Below are positions 17,960 to 26,865 of a DNA stretch of 64,000 nt, in pieces (position 1 is the first letter of the stretch; the number at the start of each line of letters is the position of its first letter). Source of the stretch: JACQAP01 sp035548375. GTDB taxonomy: Bacteria; Pseudomonadota; Gammaproteobacteria; Burkholderiales; JACQAP01. The position numbers and the translations under genes were made by a program. The stretch is from positions 1 to 64,000 of the forward strand of contig DASZTG010000049.1 of assembly GCA_035548375.1 (NCBI GenBank), given 5' to 3'. A model generated the notes under the pieces. That model was not told where the DNA came from and made no database searches. It saw only the letters and a list, made by a program, of their open reading frames with translations.

Positions 17960-18880
17960 ATGAACGCCGCCGTCATCGTTGCGGACAATCTGACGAAGTA
18001 TTACGGGCCGCGGCTTGCCGTTGATCACGTCTCGTTCGACGTGCGGCGCAACGAGGTGATGGGCCTTCTCGGGCCCAACGGCTCCGGCAAGAGCACGATC
18101 CTGCGGATTCTGACCGGCTACCTGCATCCCACTTCGGGCACGGCGCAGGTTGCGGGCCACGATGTGGTCTCCGACGGCCTGGCGGCACGCCGCCGGGTCG
18201 GCTACGTTCCCGAGGACGTTCCGCTTTACACGAACATGCGCGTGCGCGAATTCCTGGATTTCATGGCGCAGGTGCGCGGCGTTGCGAAGGGCCGGATGCG
18301 CGCCGCCGTCGATCGCAGCATCGAGCGACTTTCGCTGGAACGGGTTGGCAGCCTCATGATCTCGAAGCTTTCCCGAGGCTACCGCCAGCGCGTCGCGATC
18401 GCGCAAGCGCTGCTCGGCGAGCCTGGCCTGCTTATCCTCGACGAGCCGACCAACGGGCTTGATCCGCGGCAGATCATAGAGGTACGCGAACTCATACGCG
18501 CGCTGTCCGCCGAGTTGTCCATTCTGGTGACCTCTCACATCCTCGCCGAGATCGAGCGGGTCGCGCATCGCGTCGCCATCCTGCTCGACGGAAAACTGCT
18601 GAGCGTGCAATCCCTCGACGGGCACGCTCCGACAAGCCGTTTCCTCGTCCGGGTGCCAGGCTCGACTGATGCAGTCGTGCGCGGGGCGTTCGCCGGTCGG
18701 GCAGGCATCGAGGTCGCCGAAGCGCGAGCGAATGATGTCTACCTGATCGAATGCCCGGAGGGCGCCGCGCCCGTCGTGCACGCGCTCGTGCATGCCGGCC
18801 TGCGCGTCGATTCGGTCGCGCCCGCGGAAAGCCGCCTCGAAGACGTATTCCTGCGCCTGACCGAAGGAGCCGCGCGATGA
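17960..18880 (+). CDS. ABC transporter ATPase, GldA-like (cassette 2)
   Basis: A 306-aa ATPase paralogous to the one at 10515. Walker A is GPNGSGKST (residues 38-46), followed by HPTSGTAQVAGHDVV, signature KLSRGYRQR, Walker B LLILDEPTNGLD and H-loop TSHIL. The C-terminal extension after residue 220 is shorter and diverged from copy 1. The stop overlaps the permease ATG. Confidence 0.9.
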   Translation: MNAAVIVADNLTKYYGPRLAVDHVSFDVRRNEVMGLLGPNGSGKSTILRILTGYLHPTSGTAQVAGHDVVSDGLAARRRVGYVPEDVPLYTNMRVREFLDFMAQVRGVAKGRMRAAVDRSIERLSLERVGSLMISKLSRGYRQRVAIAQALLGEPGLLILDEPTNGLDPRQIIEVRELIRALSAELSILVTSHILAEIERVAHRVAILLDGKLLSVQSLDGHAPTSRFLVRVPGSTDAVVRGAFAGRAGIEVAEARANDVYLIECPEGAAPVVHALVHAGLRVDSVAPAESRLEDVFLRLTEGAAR

Positions 18881-19578
18881 GGGAATTCCTGCCCCTGCTC
18901 GGCAAGGAATTACGCGCAGTGTTCCAGTCGCCCGTGGCGTTCGCGGTCATCGGCGTGTTCGTCACCCTGATGGGATACTCGTTCACGCTGACGCTGTTCA
19001 ACAACAAATACGCCACGCTGATCCATATCTTCTTCCAGTCGGCCGGACTGCTGCTGCTGATCGTTCCCGTCATCACCATGCGCCTGTTCGCGGAAGAGCG
19101 CAAAGCCGGCACGCTGGAACTATTGCTGACCGCGCCGGTGCGAGAAAGCCACGTCGTGCTCGCGAAGTACCTCGCCTGCATGGCCATCCTCGGCGTCATG
19201 ATCGGGCTGACGGGCGCATATGCGCTGGTGCTCGGCCTGCTGGGCTCGCCGGACTGGGGTGCGATCTACAGCGGCTACCTCGGCCTGCTGCTGCTGGCCA
19301 GCACACTCGTCGCCATCGGGCTCGTGGTTTCCGCATTGACGGCGAACCAGGTGATCGCGGCCATCGCCACCATCGGCATCCTGTTCACGATGTGGATGAT
19401 CGACACGCTGGCCTCGATGCTGCCCGATGCGCTGGAGCGCGTGCTCATCAGCTTTTCCCTGCTTGCGCGCTTCACGCCTTTCGCGACCGGCGCCATGTAC
19501 ACGTCCGACTTCGGGTTCTTCCTGAGCACCACCCTGCTCGCGTTATTCCTGACCATGCGCGCACTCGCCCGGCGCTGA
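18877..19578 (+). CDS. ABC-2 permease, GldF-like (cassette 2)
   Basis: A 233-aa six-helix inner-membrane permease. It opens with LLGKELRAVFQSPVAFAV, matching the start of copy 1, and has TMRLFAEERKAGTLELLLTAP, the same loop as in GldF/NosY-like permeases. The start overlaps the ATPase stop (ATGA) and the stop overlaps the next ATG by one base (TGATG). Confidence 0.9.
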   Translation: MREFLPLLGKELRAVFQSPVAFAVIGVFVTLMGYSFTLTLFNNKYATLIHIFFQSAGLLLLIVPVITMRLFAEERKAGTLELLLTAPVRESHVVLAKYLACMAILGVMIGLTGAYALVLGLLGSPDWGAIYSGYLGLLLLASTLVAIGLVVSALTANQVIAAIATIGILFTMWMIDTLASMLPDALERVLISFSLLARFTPFATGAMYTSDFGFFLSTTLLALFLTMRALARR

Positions 19579-21107
19579 TGGAACACGCCCTCGATCTCGC
19601 GGCGCTCGGCTGGTTCGCAGGCTGGCTGGCCGCCGTGCTCGCGCTGTTCTTCGCGGGATTGCGCCTGCCGCTGCAAACGCGCCTGACCCGAGTAAAGTCG
19701 GCGTCGCTGAATGCGCTCGTGATTGCCGCTGCATTCGGCGTCGCGGTTCTCGCCAACGTCGCCCTTACCCTGCATGACACGCACATCGACCTGACGCGCG
19801 AGAAGGTTTTCACGCCCTCGGAACAGGCCATGAAGGTGGTCGAGAATCTGCGCCAGCCCGTGCGGCTCACGTATTTCTACCGCAGCCAGGATCCCGAGGG
19901 ACGGCGCGTCAAGGATGTGCTGGACGTGATGGCGCACCGAAGCCGCTTTCTGGAAGTCAGGACCATCGACCCGGACCGGCAGCCGGCGATGGCACAGGCC
20001 TACGGATTGAAGCTCTACAACGCCGCCGTGCTCGAAGTCGGCGAGCGCAAGCTCCTGGTGCAAAGCACCGACGAAGGCGAGCTCGCCATCGGCATCCAGC
20101 GCATCCTGCGCGAAAAAGTGGTGCGCTTCTGCTTCGTCGAAGGCCACAACGAGTTGCCGATGGACAATTTCGAATTCCATACGCACGTCGAGGGGGTTGC
20201 CGGCCATTCGCACGGCGATGCGTCTTCCGGCGTGGTGCAGATGCAAGGACATGGCATCGGGCGCCTGCGCCGTGCATTCGAAGCCCAGGGTTATGAAACC
20301 CGCAAGCTGATCCTCGCCACCTCGCCATCGGTGCCTGCCGATTGCAACGCCCTCGTCATCGCCAATCCACGCACCACCTTCCTGCCTGCCGAGAGCGTCG
20401 CCCTGGAAAACTACCTCGGCTCCGGCGGTTCGCTGTTCGCGATGTTCGACCTCGGATTCGTGCTCGAGCCACGCCTTGCCGCGCTCGTCGGCAAACTCGG
20501 CGCGCAACTGCCCCAACAAGCCATCGTCGATCCGCTCAGCCATTACTCGACCGACGCGGAAATGGTGGCCGTGACGACCTATCAGCCCGCGGTCATCACG
20601 CAGGGACTGTCGATGACGTTCTTCCCAGGTGTGCGTCCCCTCATGCCGTTGCCGACGGCGCAGGGGATCACCGCCATTGCGCTTTTCGCCAGCAGCCGCG
20701 ACAGCTATGCGCGCGCCGTCGCAGCCGCAGGCGTGCGCGAAGTCGCGGCAGGTCCATCGCAGAAAGCCGAACCGGACCCGCACCCGCGCGTGCTTGCCAT
20801 CGCGTCGGAGGGGCATTTTCCTGGAACGCCGCCCGGCCTGCCCGCGTTTCGAGCCGTCCTCATCGGCGACGGAGATTTCGCCAGCAATTCCTTTCTGCCC
20901 TACCTGTCGAATAGCGATCTTGCCCTAGCCATCGCACGCTGGCTGGTTCGCGAAGAGCATGGCCAGGTCGTTGCCAGCCGCATTCCGGTACCGCCGATGA
21001 TCCTGCTGTCCGGAACGCAAATGAAATGGATTTTCCTGCTCGTTGAAGTCCTCCTCCCACTCGCGATATTTGTGCTGGGTGGCATTGTATGGTGGACGCG
21101 CAGATGA
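19578..21107 (+). CDS. GldG-like ABC auxiliary protein with His-rich insert (cassette 2)
   Basis: A 509-aa paralogue of the protein at 12181, with N-terminal helices near 10-30 and 45-64, the motif DLTREKVFTPSEQA near residue 71, a large periplasmic domain, and a C-terminal helix before IVWWTRR. After VEGHNE (about 188-192) comes a His-rich insert to residue 225 (FHTHVEG, GHSHG, QGHG) in the same position as in copy 1. Overall sequence similarity between the two copies is only moderate, so the insert is conserved better than its surroundings. Confidence 0.87.
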   Translation: MEHALDLAALGWFAGWLAAVLALFFAGLRLPLQTRLTRVKSASLNALVIAAAFGVAVLANVALTLHDTHIDLTREKVFTPSEQAMKVVENLRQPVRLTYFYRSQDPEGRRVKDVLDVMAHRSRFLEVRTIDPDRQPAMAQAYGLKLYNAAVLEVGERKLLVQSTDEGELAIGIQRILREKVVRFCFVEGHNELPMDNFEFHTHVEGVAGHSHGDASSGVVQMQGHGIGRLRRAFEAQGYETRKLILATSPSVPADCNALVIANPRTTFLPAESVALENYLGSGGSLFAMFDLGFVLEPRLAALVGKLGAQLPQQAIVDPLSHYSTDAEMVAVTTYQPAVITQGLSMTFFPGVRPLMPLPTAQGITAIALFASSRDSYARAVAAAGVREVAAGPSQKAEPDPHPRVLAIASEGHFPGTPPGLPAFRAVLIGDGDFASNSFLPYLSNSDLALAIARWLVREEHGQVVASRIPVPPMILLSGTQMKWIFLLVEVLLPLAIFVLGGIVWWTRR

Positions 21108-21646
21108 GTATGTCCGGGCGTCTCTGGAGCGCCGCATCGATCGCCGCACTCGCGTTCCTGGCTGCCATGCTGATAACCGGCGCGTTACCCCAGCAGCGCC
21201 AACTCGTTCGATCGCAGGCGGCCGGCGTGCTGGAACTGCTGCCGGAAAAGATCACGCGCGTCGAGCTCGAGTCGACGGGCCGCGTGGCTGCGTTTTCCAG
21301 GAACGAATCGGGCTGGGCGCAGGAAACCAAAGGACCCATCGACCCCGCCGTCGCGGAAAAGCTGTCGATGGCCGTGCAGGTGATGCATACGTCCGCGCCG
21401 GTGCGTGTCATGGCGTCCGGCGAATATCGCGACACGGATCTGCGCGAATTCGGCCTGGAAAAGCCCGATCTGTCCATCGCGCTCTACCAGGGCCCGGTTC
21501 CCGTGCTACGTGCGCACTTCGGCGGCCTGACGCCGGACAAATACCTGCGCTACATGACGGTCGACGGACAACAGCAATTGTTTCTCATGTCCCTGTTCGT
21601 GGGGGACATGTGGGCCGCGGTCGCGGCCAGTACCTTCGCGAGATAA
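21104..21646 (+). CDS. DUF4340-like anchored protein (cassette 2)
   Basis: A 180-aa protein with an N-terminal helix (about residues 8-26) and a periplasmic domain with RVELESTGRVAAFSRNESGW, similar in layout to the DUF4340-like protein of cassette 1 (EVASNGALHRFERDANGAW). The ATG at 21104 overlaps the GldG-like stop and is preferred over the in-frame GTG at 21089. Function unknown; it is the last gene of cassette 2, and a terminator follows. Confidence 0.75.
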   Translation: MSMSGRLWSAASIAALAFLAAMLITGALPQQRQLVRSQAAGVLELLPEKITRVELESTGRVAAFSRNESGWAQETKGPIDPAVAEKLSMAVQVMHTSAPVRVMASGEYRDTDLREFGLEKPDLSIALYQGPVPVLRAHFGGLTPDKYLRYMTVDGQQQLFLMSLFVGDMWAAVAASTFAR

Positions 21647-21682
21647 CTGCGAGACCGCCAGGCGGGCCGCCTCGCAGTTTTC
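21645..21682 (+). terminator. Intrinsic terminator of ABC cassette 2
   Basis: The arms AACTGCGAG and CTCGCAGTT pair around a GC-rich inner loop and a short T run follows. The left arm overlaps the stop codon. Confidence 0.8.
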
Positions 21683-21690
21683 GTGAATGC

Positions 21691-22044
21691 CTACATGCGA
21701 CCGAAGTGATCCTTGACGTCTGCTATGCAGCGATCCCGATCGGGAACATTGGCGGCGTCGCATTTCTTGATTTCCGCCAGAAAGTCTTCGTCGGTTCCCT
21801 TGGCCTCCTTCACCGTAGTCGCATCGGCAATGCTGGTGGCCATGGAACTGCCACCGCCGCCTGCGGGCCGGATGTTCACGATGCAGCGCGCGCGTTCCTG
21901 CGAAGCGAGGCCTTTGCATTTGTCCATGGCAGACTTGACCTGCGAGTCCGACCAAGCCTCACTTTGATTGGAAGCTGCATGCACGGATGTGCTGGCGGCA
22001 ACTGCGAAGGCTGCTGCAAAGGCGATGTTGATGAGTTTCGACAT
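21691..22044 (-). CDS. Small secreted protein with duplicated Cx10C motif
   Basis: A 117-aa protein with a signal peptide (cleavage near VHA, residue 23). The mature part holds two similar segments, DKCKGLASQERARCIVNI (residues 41-58) and KKCDAANVPDRDRCIADV (94-111), each with two Cys ten residues apart, linked by a Gly/Ser/Thr-rich stretch. This looks like an internal duplication with one disulfide per unit. GGAGAGAG precedes the start at 22044. I do not recognise a family. The upstream gap 22045-22300 shows nothing else. Confidence 0.7.
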   Translation of the reverse strand: MSKLINIAFAAAFAVAASTSVHAASNQSEAWSDSQVKSAMDKCKGLASQERARCIVNIRPAGGGGSSMATSIADATTVKEAKGTDEDFLAEIKKCDAANVPDRDRCIADVKDHFGRM

Positions 22045-22300
22045 GATTATCTCTCTCCAGAATTGATCGGTATCCAGACAGGCTGATAGTTGCCTGAGCT
22101 GCAAAGCTTGATCTGCAAAGAGCATGCCCCTCCATTGCCGCGCATTGCCATGGCGAGGGGCCATGAATTTTCGCAAGTTTTTTTTGCGACCAGCTTCTGA
22201 AGATAGATGCGATCTGCCTGCGATCGGAGCTATTTACAACCTTCCGCAAGAATTACGCGCCGGTTTTCCGGTGATCCGGCAAATTTGCACGCCGGATTTC

Positions 22301-23068
22301 TCAGCCGGCAAACGACTTGACCAGAAGCCCGATCGCGGAGGCGACACAGAGCAGCGCAGCAGCGTATTTCAATTGCGCCGCCTGTGCCGCATGAGCAATG
22401 CGCACGCCGACGATTACACCGGTCAATTCGGCTAGCGTTACCGGCAACGCCACGCCATATCGAATGTTGCCGGTGCCGAGATTACCCAACGAACCGGATA
22501 GCGAGGCGGCGACCTGCACGATCTGCCCGATGCCGACGGCGATCAGCGGATCGAAATGCAAGCCAAGCATGAGCGGGACGGAAAACAATGGGCCGCCGGC
22601 CCCGGAAACACCCGCACCGAAGCCCGACAGCGCGCCAACGCCAAGTAGCGTCGCCAGCTTCGCAGGCTTTCGTCGGCCTTCGATTCGCGATGCCGAATGG
22701 TTCGTCGGCCAGACGATATAGAGGCCGGCACCGGCGAGTATCGCGGCGACGACCCAGGTCAACGCACGGCCCGCAATCAAGCTGCCCACCAACGCGCCCA
22801 CGAAGCTTAGCAGCAGCGCGCCAGCGCAGACCGGAATGGCGATGCGCCATTGCAGACTTCCGCGCCTGCCGTATAGCGAGCTCCCCAGTATTCCGGTGAA
22901 CAGGAACGTGAACAGAGCAGTCGCAGCGGCTTCATGAATGGACAATCCGGCAAACGTCATCAGCGAAGGAATCAGCAATACGCCGCCAACGCCCACGGCT
23001 CCGACGAATATGCCAACAATTACGGCGCTGGCTATCAGCAAACTCGTTGTGACCATGATGACCTTCAA
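22301..23068 (-). CDS. TauE/SafE-family permease (sulfite exporter type)
   Basis: A 255-aa inner-membrane protein with about eight helices in two related halves: GAVGVGGVLLIPSLMTFAGL near residue 25 and GFGAGVSGAGGPLFSVPLML near 150. Both Gly-rich motifs are hallmarks of the TauE/SafE family, which exports sulfite, sulfoacetate or other organic anions. The substrate is not indicated by neighbours. The start may instead be the fifth codon Met. Confidence 0.88.
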   Translation of the reverse strand: MKVIMVTTSLLIASAVIVGIFVGAVGVGGVLLIPSLMTFAGLSIHEAAATALFTFLFTGILGSSLYGRRGSLQWRIAIPVCAGALLLSFVGALVGSLIAGRALTWVVAAILAGAGLYIVWPTNHSASRIEGRRKPAKLATLLGVGALSGFGAGVSGAGGPLFSVPLMLGLHFDPLIAVGIGQIVQVAASLSGSLGNLGTGNIRYGVALPVTLAELTGVIVGVRIAHAAQAAQLKYAAALLCVASAIGLLVKSFAG

Positions 23069-23329
23069 TCTAAATGCGGAATTGGCAATACTCCTCGAAA
23101 GCAGCCGTTAATGCCTCACTGGAGTTTCTGCCGATTACGTTGTAAGAAATGCCTGATACCCCAACCCAGGGAACATGCAATTCTACAAATCTTCGAATAA
23201 TCAGTGCGCTGCCCAATGTGAAGTTGGGGCACGCGGTTTGCGTAGTCGTGGCTGCCGACCGCATCGCAAGCACGCATGCAGTCGCTGGAGCAAAAGTCTG
23301 ATAGCGAACTTATACAAAGGAGATCGAAG

Positions 23330-23632
23330 ATGAAGATGATGCCGAAGCTGGCCGCCGCATTGCTGGTGGGCTTTTTAAGCGTAGGTGGCGTGTACGCAGC
23401 CGAATCCGCGGGTGATGCGGTGAGCGACACCTGGATCACGACGAAGGTCAAGGGCGAATTCGCGAAGGACAAGGAAGTGAGCGCCACGCACATTCACGTG
23501 AAGACCACCGAGGGCGTTGTGACGCTGAGCGGAACGGCCAAGAGCCAGGCCGAGATCGACAAGGCCACGGAAGTCGCCAACAAGATCAAGGGCGTCAAGT
23601 CCGTCGTCAACAACGTACAGCTGAAGTCGTAG
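23330..23632 (+). CDS. Periplasmic BON-domain protein
   Basis: A 100-aa protein: signal peptide ending VYA (about residue 22), then one BON domain (ISDTWITTKVKGEF-like start, VKTTEGVVTLSGTAKSQAE, VKGVKSVVNNVQLKS end), as in OsmY and related stress-induced envelope proteins thought to bind membranes. AAAGGAG is placed 7 bp before the ATG at 23330. A strong terminator follows, so it is transcribed alone. Confidence 0.9.
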   Translation: MKMMPKLAAALLVGFLSVGGVYAAESAGDAVSDTWITTKVKGEFAKDKEVSATHIHVKTTEGVVTLSGTAKSQAEIDKATEVANKIKGVKSVVNNVQLKS

Positions 23633-23647
23633 CGCTTCGACTTTCCC

Positions 23648-23686
23648 AAAAAACCAGCGGCGGCTCGCGCCCCGCTGGTTTTTTTA
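23648..23686 (+). terminator. Intrinsic terminator of the BON-domain gene
   Basis: The arms AAACCAGCGG and CCGCTGGTTT flank a GC-rich loop and are followed by seven T. Confidence 0.88.
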
Positions 23687-23818
23687 TTGCCTCGTCCGCC
23701 TGCGCCTGAACAGCGGTGGAATTTTTTCTCATGCGCGCCGCCCGACCAGGCTTGTAGAATTCGGCCGGGCCCCGGGTTCGCCGGGGCGGATCCCCGCTTA
23801 ACCTTGAAGGATTCCGCC

Positions 23819-25180
23819 ATGACACCTGCGTTTGCCTTTCCCGACGATTTTCTCTGGGGCGCCGCGACGTCTGCGTACCAGATAGAAGGCTCGCCTCTCG
23901 CGGACGGTGCGGGGCCCAGCATCTGGCAACGCTTCTCGCGCACCCCGGGCCGAATGCACAACGACGACAACGGTGACGTCGCGTGCGATCACTACCGGCG
24001 CTATCGCGAAGACGTCGAATTGATGGGCAAGCTCGGCCTGAACGCATATCGCTTCAGCATCGCATGGGGCCGCGTGCTGCCCGAAGGAAAGGGAAAGGTC
24101 AACAACGCAGGCCTGGATTTCTACGATCGCCTTGTCGATGCCCTGCTCGAGCGCGGCATCGAACCGATGACGACGCTCTTCCACTGGGATCTGCCGGCCG
24201 CGCTGGACGATCGCGGCGGCTGGCTCAATCCGGACATCGCCAACTGGTTCGCGGAGTACGCGCAGATCGTATATCGCCGCCTCGATGGTCGCGTGAAACT
24301 CTGGGCCACCATGAACGAGCCCTGGGTCGTCACGGATGGCGGCTATCTGCATGGGCCGCTGGCACCCGGCCATCGCAACCTCTTCGAAGCGCCGATTGCA
24401 ACTCACAACCTCATGCGCGCGCATGGCGCGGCGGTGCAGGCCTATCGCGCGCAAGGCCGCTACCAGATCGGCCTGGTGGTGAATATCGAGCCCAAATATC
24501 CCGCGACCCAAAGCGCGGAGGATCTCGCCGCGACCAAGCGAGCCGATGCCTACATGAACAGGCAATACCTCGATGCGGCGCTGCTGGGCCGCTATCCGGA
24601 AGAGCTCGCTGAAATTTTTCACGAGGCCTGGCCGAAATGGCCTCAATCAGACTTCCACCTGATTCGTCAGCCGCTGGATTTCATCGGCGTTAATTACTAC
24701 ACGCGCAATGTCGCACGCCACGATCCCTCGATATGGCCGCAGAAAGTCGCTCCCGTGCGACAGAAGCGCGCTACGTACACCGAGACCGGCTGGGAAGTTT
24801 TTCCGCAGGGCCTCACCGACGTGCTGAAATGGATCAATGACCGGTATGGCAATCCACCTGTGTACGTCACCGAGAACGGTGCCGCCTTCTACGATCCGCC
24901 GACCGTGACTGGAGAAGTGCTCAGCGATCCGCTGCGCCTGGAATATTTTCGCAGTCATATCCGCGCAGTGGCCGATTCGATCAGCGCCGGCTGCAACGTT
25001 CGCGGATACTTCGCATGGTCCTTGCTCGACAACCTCGAGTGGTCGCTGGGGTTCTCGAAGCGATTCGGGATCGTGCACGTGGATTTCGAGACCCAGCGGC
25101 GCACGCCGAAGGCCAGCGCGCAATTTTATTCGCGCGTGATCGCGACGAGGGGCGCCGCGCTGGATGACGTAACGGGTTGA
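23819..25180 (+). CDS. GH1 beta-glucosidase
   Basis: A 453-aa family 1 glycoside hydrolase without signal peptide, so cytosolic. The N-terminal signature is FLWGAATSAYQIEGS (residues 11-25), the acid/base Glu167 lies in TMNEPWV and the nucleophile Glu352 in VTENGAA; length is normal. It would split beta-linked disaccharides or short oligosaccharides after import. It starts the glycan locus that also holds a glycoamylase-domain protein and an ABC sugar importer downstream on the same strand. Confidence 0.94.
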   Translation: MTPAFAFPDDFLWGAATSAYQIEGSPLADGAGPSIWQRFSRTPGRMHNDDNGDVACDHYRRYREDVELMGKLGLNAYRFSIAWGRVLPEGKGKVNNAGLDFYDRLVDALLERGIEPMTTLFHWDLPAALDDRGGWLNPDIANWFAEYAQIVYRRLDGRVKLWATMNEPWVVTDGGYLHGPLAPGHRNLFEAPIATHNLMRAHGAAVQAYRAQGRYQIGLVVNIEPKYPATQSAEDLAATKRADAYMNRQYLDAALLGRYPEELAEIFHEAWPKWPQSDFHLIRQPLDFIGVNYYTRNVARHDPSIWPQKVAPVRQKRATYTETGWEVFPQGLTDVLKWINDRYGNPPVYVTENGAAFYDPPTVTGEVLSDPLRLEYFRSHIRAVADSISAGCNVRGYFAWSLLDNLEWSLGFSKRFGIVHVDFETQRRTPKASAQFYSRVIATRGAALDDVTG

Positions 25181-25234
25181 TGCAGTGGATTGCTTTGGAC
25201 GGGCGCGCCCACATTTACACCTGGTAAGGAGTCG

Positions 25235-26803
25235 ATGCGGATGAAGAAGGTGTGGCTGTACCTCGCGATATTTCTCGCGATCCTCTCGCCGTTTTCCGGT
25301 CGCGCGGACGACGTCAAGGTTCCCGAAGTCGCCGCGAAGGTGCCGGACAGTGGCGCGCATGTGCCGCAGATCGGCACGCCGGCACCCGCATCGCCCGAGG
25401 TTCTCCCGCCGTTGTTCGACATGCTCGAGGAACGGACCTTCCATTATTTCTGGGAGACGGCCAATCCACAGAACGGTCTTGTTCCGGACCGCTACCCCAC
25501 GCCGTCCTTTTCGAGCATCGCCGCAGTCGGGTTCGCGCTGACGGCATATCCGATCGGCGTCGAGCGCGGCTATGTCTCGCGCGAGGCCGCCCGCGAACGC
25601 GTCTTGAACACGGTGCGTTTCTTTGCCAATGCACCGCAGGGCGCCGATCCGGCCGGAATGTCGGGATACAAGGGATTCTTCTACCACTTCCTCGACATGA
25701 AGACCGGCACGCGCTTCGCGAACACCGAGCTCTCGACCGTCGACACGGCGATGCTGATGAGCGGCATGCTCTTCTGCCAATCCTACTTCGGCGGAGCCGA
25801 CGATGCCGAGGTCGAAATCCGCAAGCTGGTCGAAGAAATCTACAGCCGCATCGACTGGAAGTGGGCGCAGGCGCGCGGGCCCGCCATCTCCTACGGCTGG
25901 ATGCCGGAATCGGGTTTCATCCACCTGGACTGGCGCGGCTACAACGAAGCCATGCTCGTCTACATCCTCGCGCTCGGTTCGCCCACGCACGCCGTGGAGC
26001 CGATCGCGTGGGAAGAATGGGGACGCGACTATTCCAAATTCTTCGGCACCATGTACGGACAGACCTTCCTCACGTTCACGCCGCTGTTCGGCCATCAGTA
26101 TTCGCATGTCTGGATTGATTTTCGCTCCATCCTCGATGCGCCGATGCGCAAGGCGGGCTTCGACTACTTCGAGAATTCGAGGCGTGCGACCTATGCCCAG
26201 CGCGCCTATGCGATCGCCAATCCGATGCGCTGGGCCGCATATGGCGAGAACGTCTGGGGATTGACCGCGAGCGACGGCGCAGCCGACGTGGAGCTGGAAT
26301 ACAACGGCGAGAAACGGCGTTACCAGACCTATGCGCCGCGGGGCGTGGGAATCGAATACACCTTGGATGACGGCACGATCGCGCCGACCGCCGCCATCGC
26401 TTCCATTGCGTTTGCGCCCGAGATCGTGGTGCCGGCGATAGAGGAAATGTACAAGCGCTATGGCGAGCACATTTTCGGCAAGTACGGATTCTTCGACGCA
26501 TTCAACCCCAGCTTCAACTATGACGTGCCGCTGCGGCACGGCCGCACGATCAACGGGTTTGGATGGGTCGACACCGATTACCTGGGAATAGACCAGGGCC
26601 CCATCCTCGCGATGGTCGAGAACTACCGCACCGGCCTGGTCTGGCGCGTCATGCGATCCAATCCGCATATCCGCTCGGGGCTCGTGCAAGCCGGCTTCAG
26701 CGGCGGGTGGCTCGCGAAGGACGGGACCATCCCGCCCCCCTCGAAACCCGCGACGGCCACGCTGGAAAAATCCGGCATGAAGGATGTCACGGCAGTACGC
26801 TGA
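25235..26803 (+). CDS. Secreted glycoamylase-domain protein, possible beta-1,2-glucanase (GH144-like)
   Basis: A 522-aa protein with a signal peptide ending near GRA (about residue 24), then a linker and an (alpha/alpha)6 domain of the Pfam glycoamylase type: TFHYFWETANPQNGLVPDR near 70, GYNEAMLVYILALGSPTH near 230, FGHQYSHVWIDFR near 285, WGLTASDG near 345. Family GH144 endo-beta-1,2-glucanases share this domain, which makes such a role reasonable but not certain. TAAGGA precedes the start; ATG 25235 and 25241 are both possible. It lies 54 bp after the GH1 gene. Confidence 0.82.
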   Translation: MRMKKVWLYLAIFLAILSPFSGRADDVKVPEVAAKVPDSGAHVPQIGTPAPASPEVLPPLFDMLEERTFHYFWETANPQNGLVPDRYPTPSFSSIAAVGFALTAYPIGVERGYVSREAARERVLNTVRFFANAPQGADPAGMSGYKGFFYHFLDMKTGTRFANTELSTVDTAMLMSGMLFCQSYFGGADDAEVEIRKLVEEIYSRIDWKWAQARGPAISYGWMPESGFIHLDWRGYNEAMLVYILALGSPTHAVEPIAWEEWGRDYSKFFGTMYGQTFLTFTPLFGHQYSHVWIDFRSILDAPMRKAGFDYFENSRRATYAQRAYAIANPMRWAAYGENVWGLTASDGAADVELEYNGEKRRYQTYAPRGVGIEYTLDDGTIAPTAAIASIAFAPEIVVPAIEEMYKRYGEHIFGKYGFFDAFNPSFNYDVPLRHGRTINGFGWVDTDYLGIDQGPILAMVENYRTGLVWRVMRSNPHIRSGLVQAGFSGGWLAKDGTIPPPSKPATATLEKSGMKDVTAVR

Positions 26804-26865
26804 CCGCGCTTAGCCTCGCGGAAATCCCGGAGACGGGTATCGGCGAAAAGCCGTAACATCCGCGC

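Noticed and set aside
16860..17963. 367-aa plus-strand frame overlapping lactonase 3
   Set aside because: A different frame of the same strand; the lactonase frame has signal peptide, full metal site and ribosome site.
24647..26689. 680-aa minus-strand frame
   Set aside because: Antisense to the GH1 and glycoamylase genes; no recognisable motif or ribosome site.
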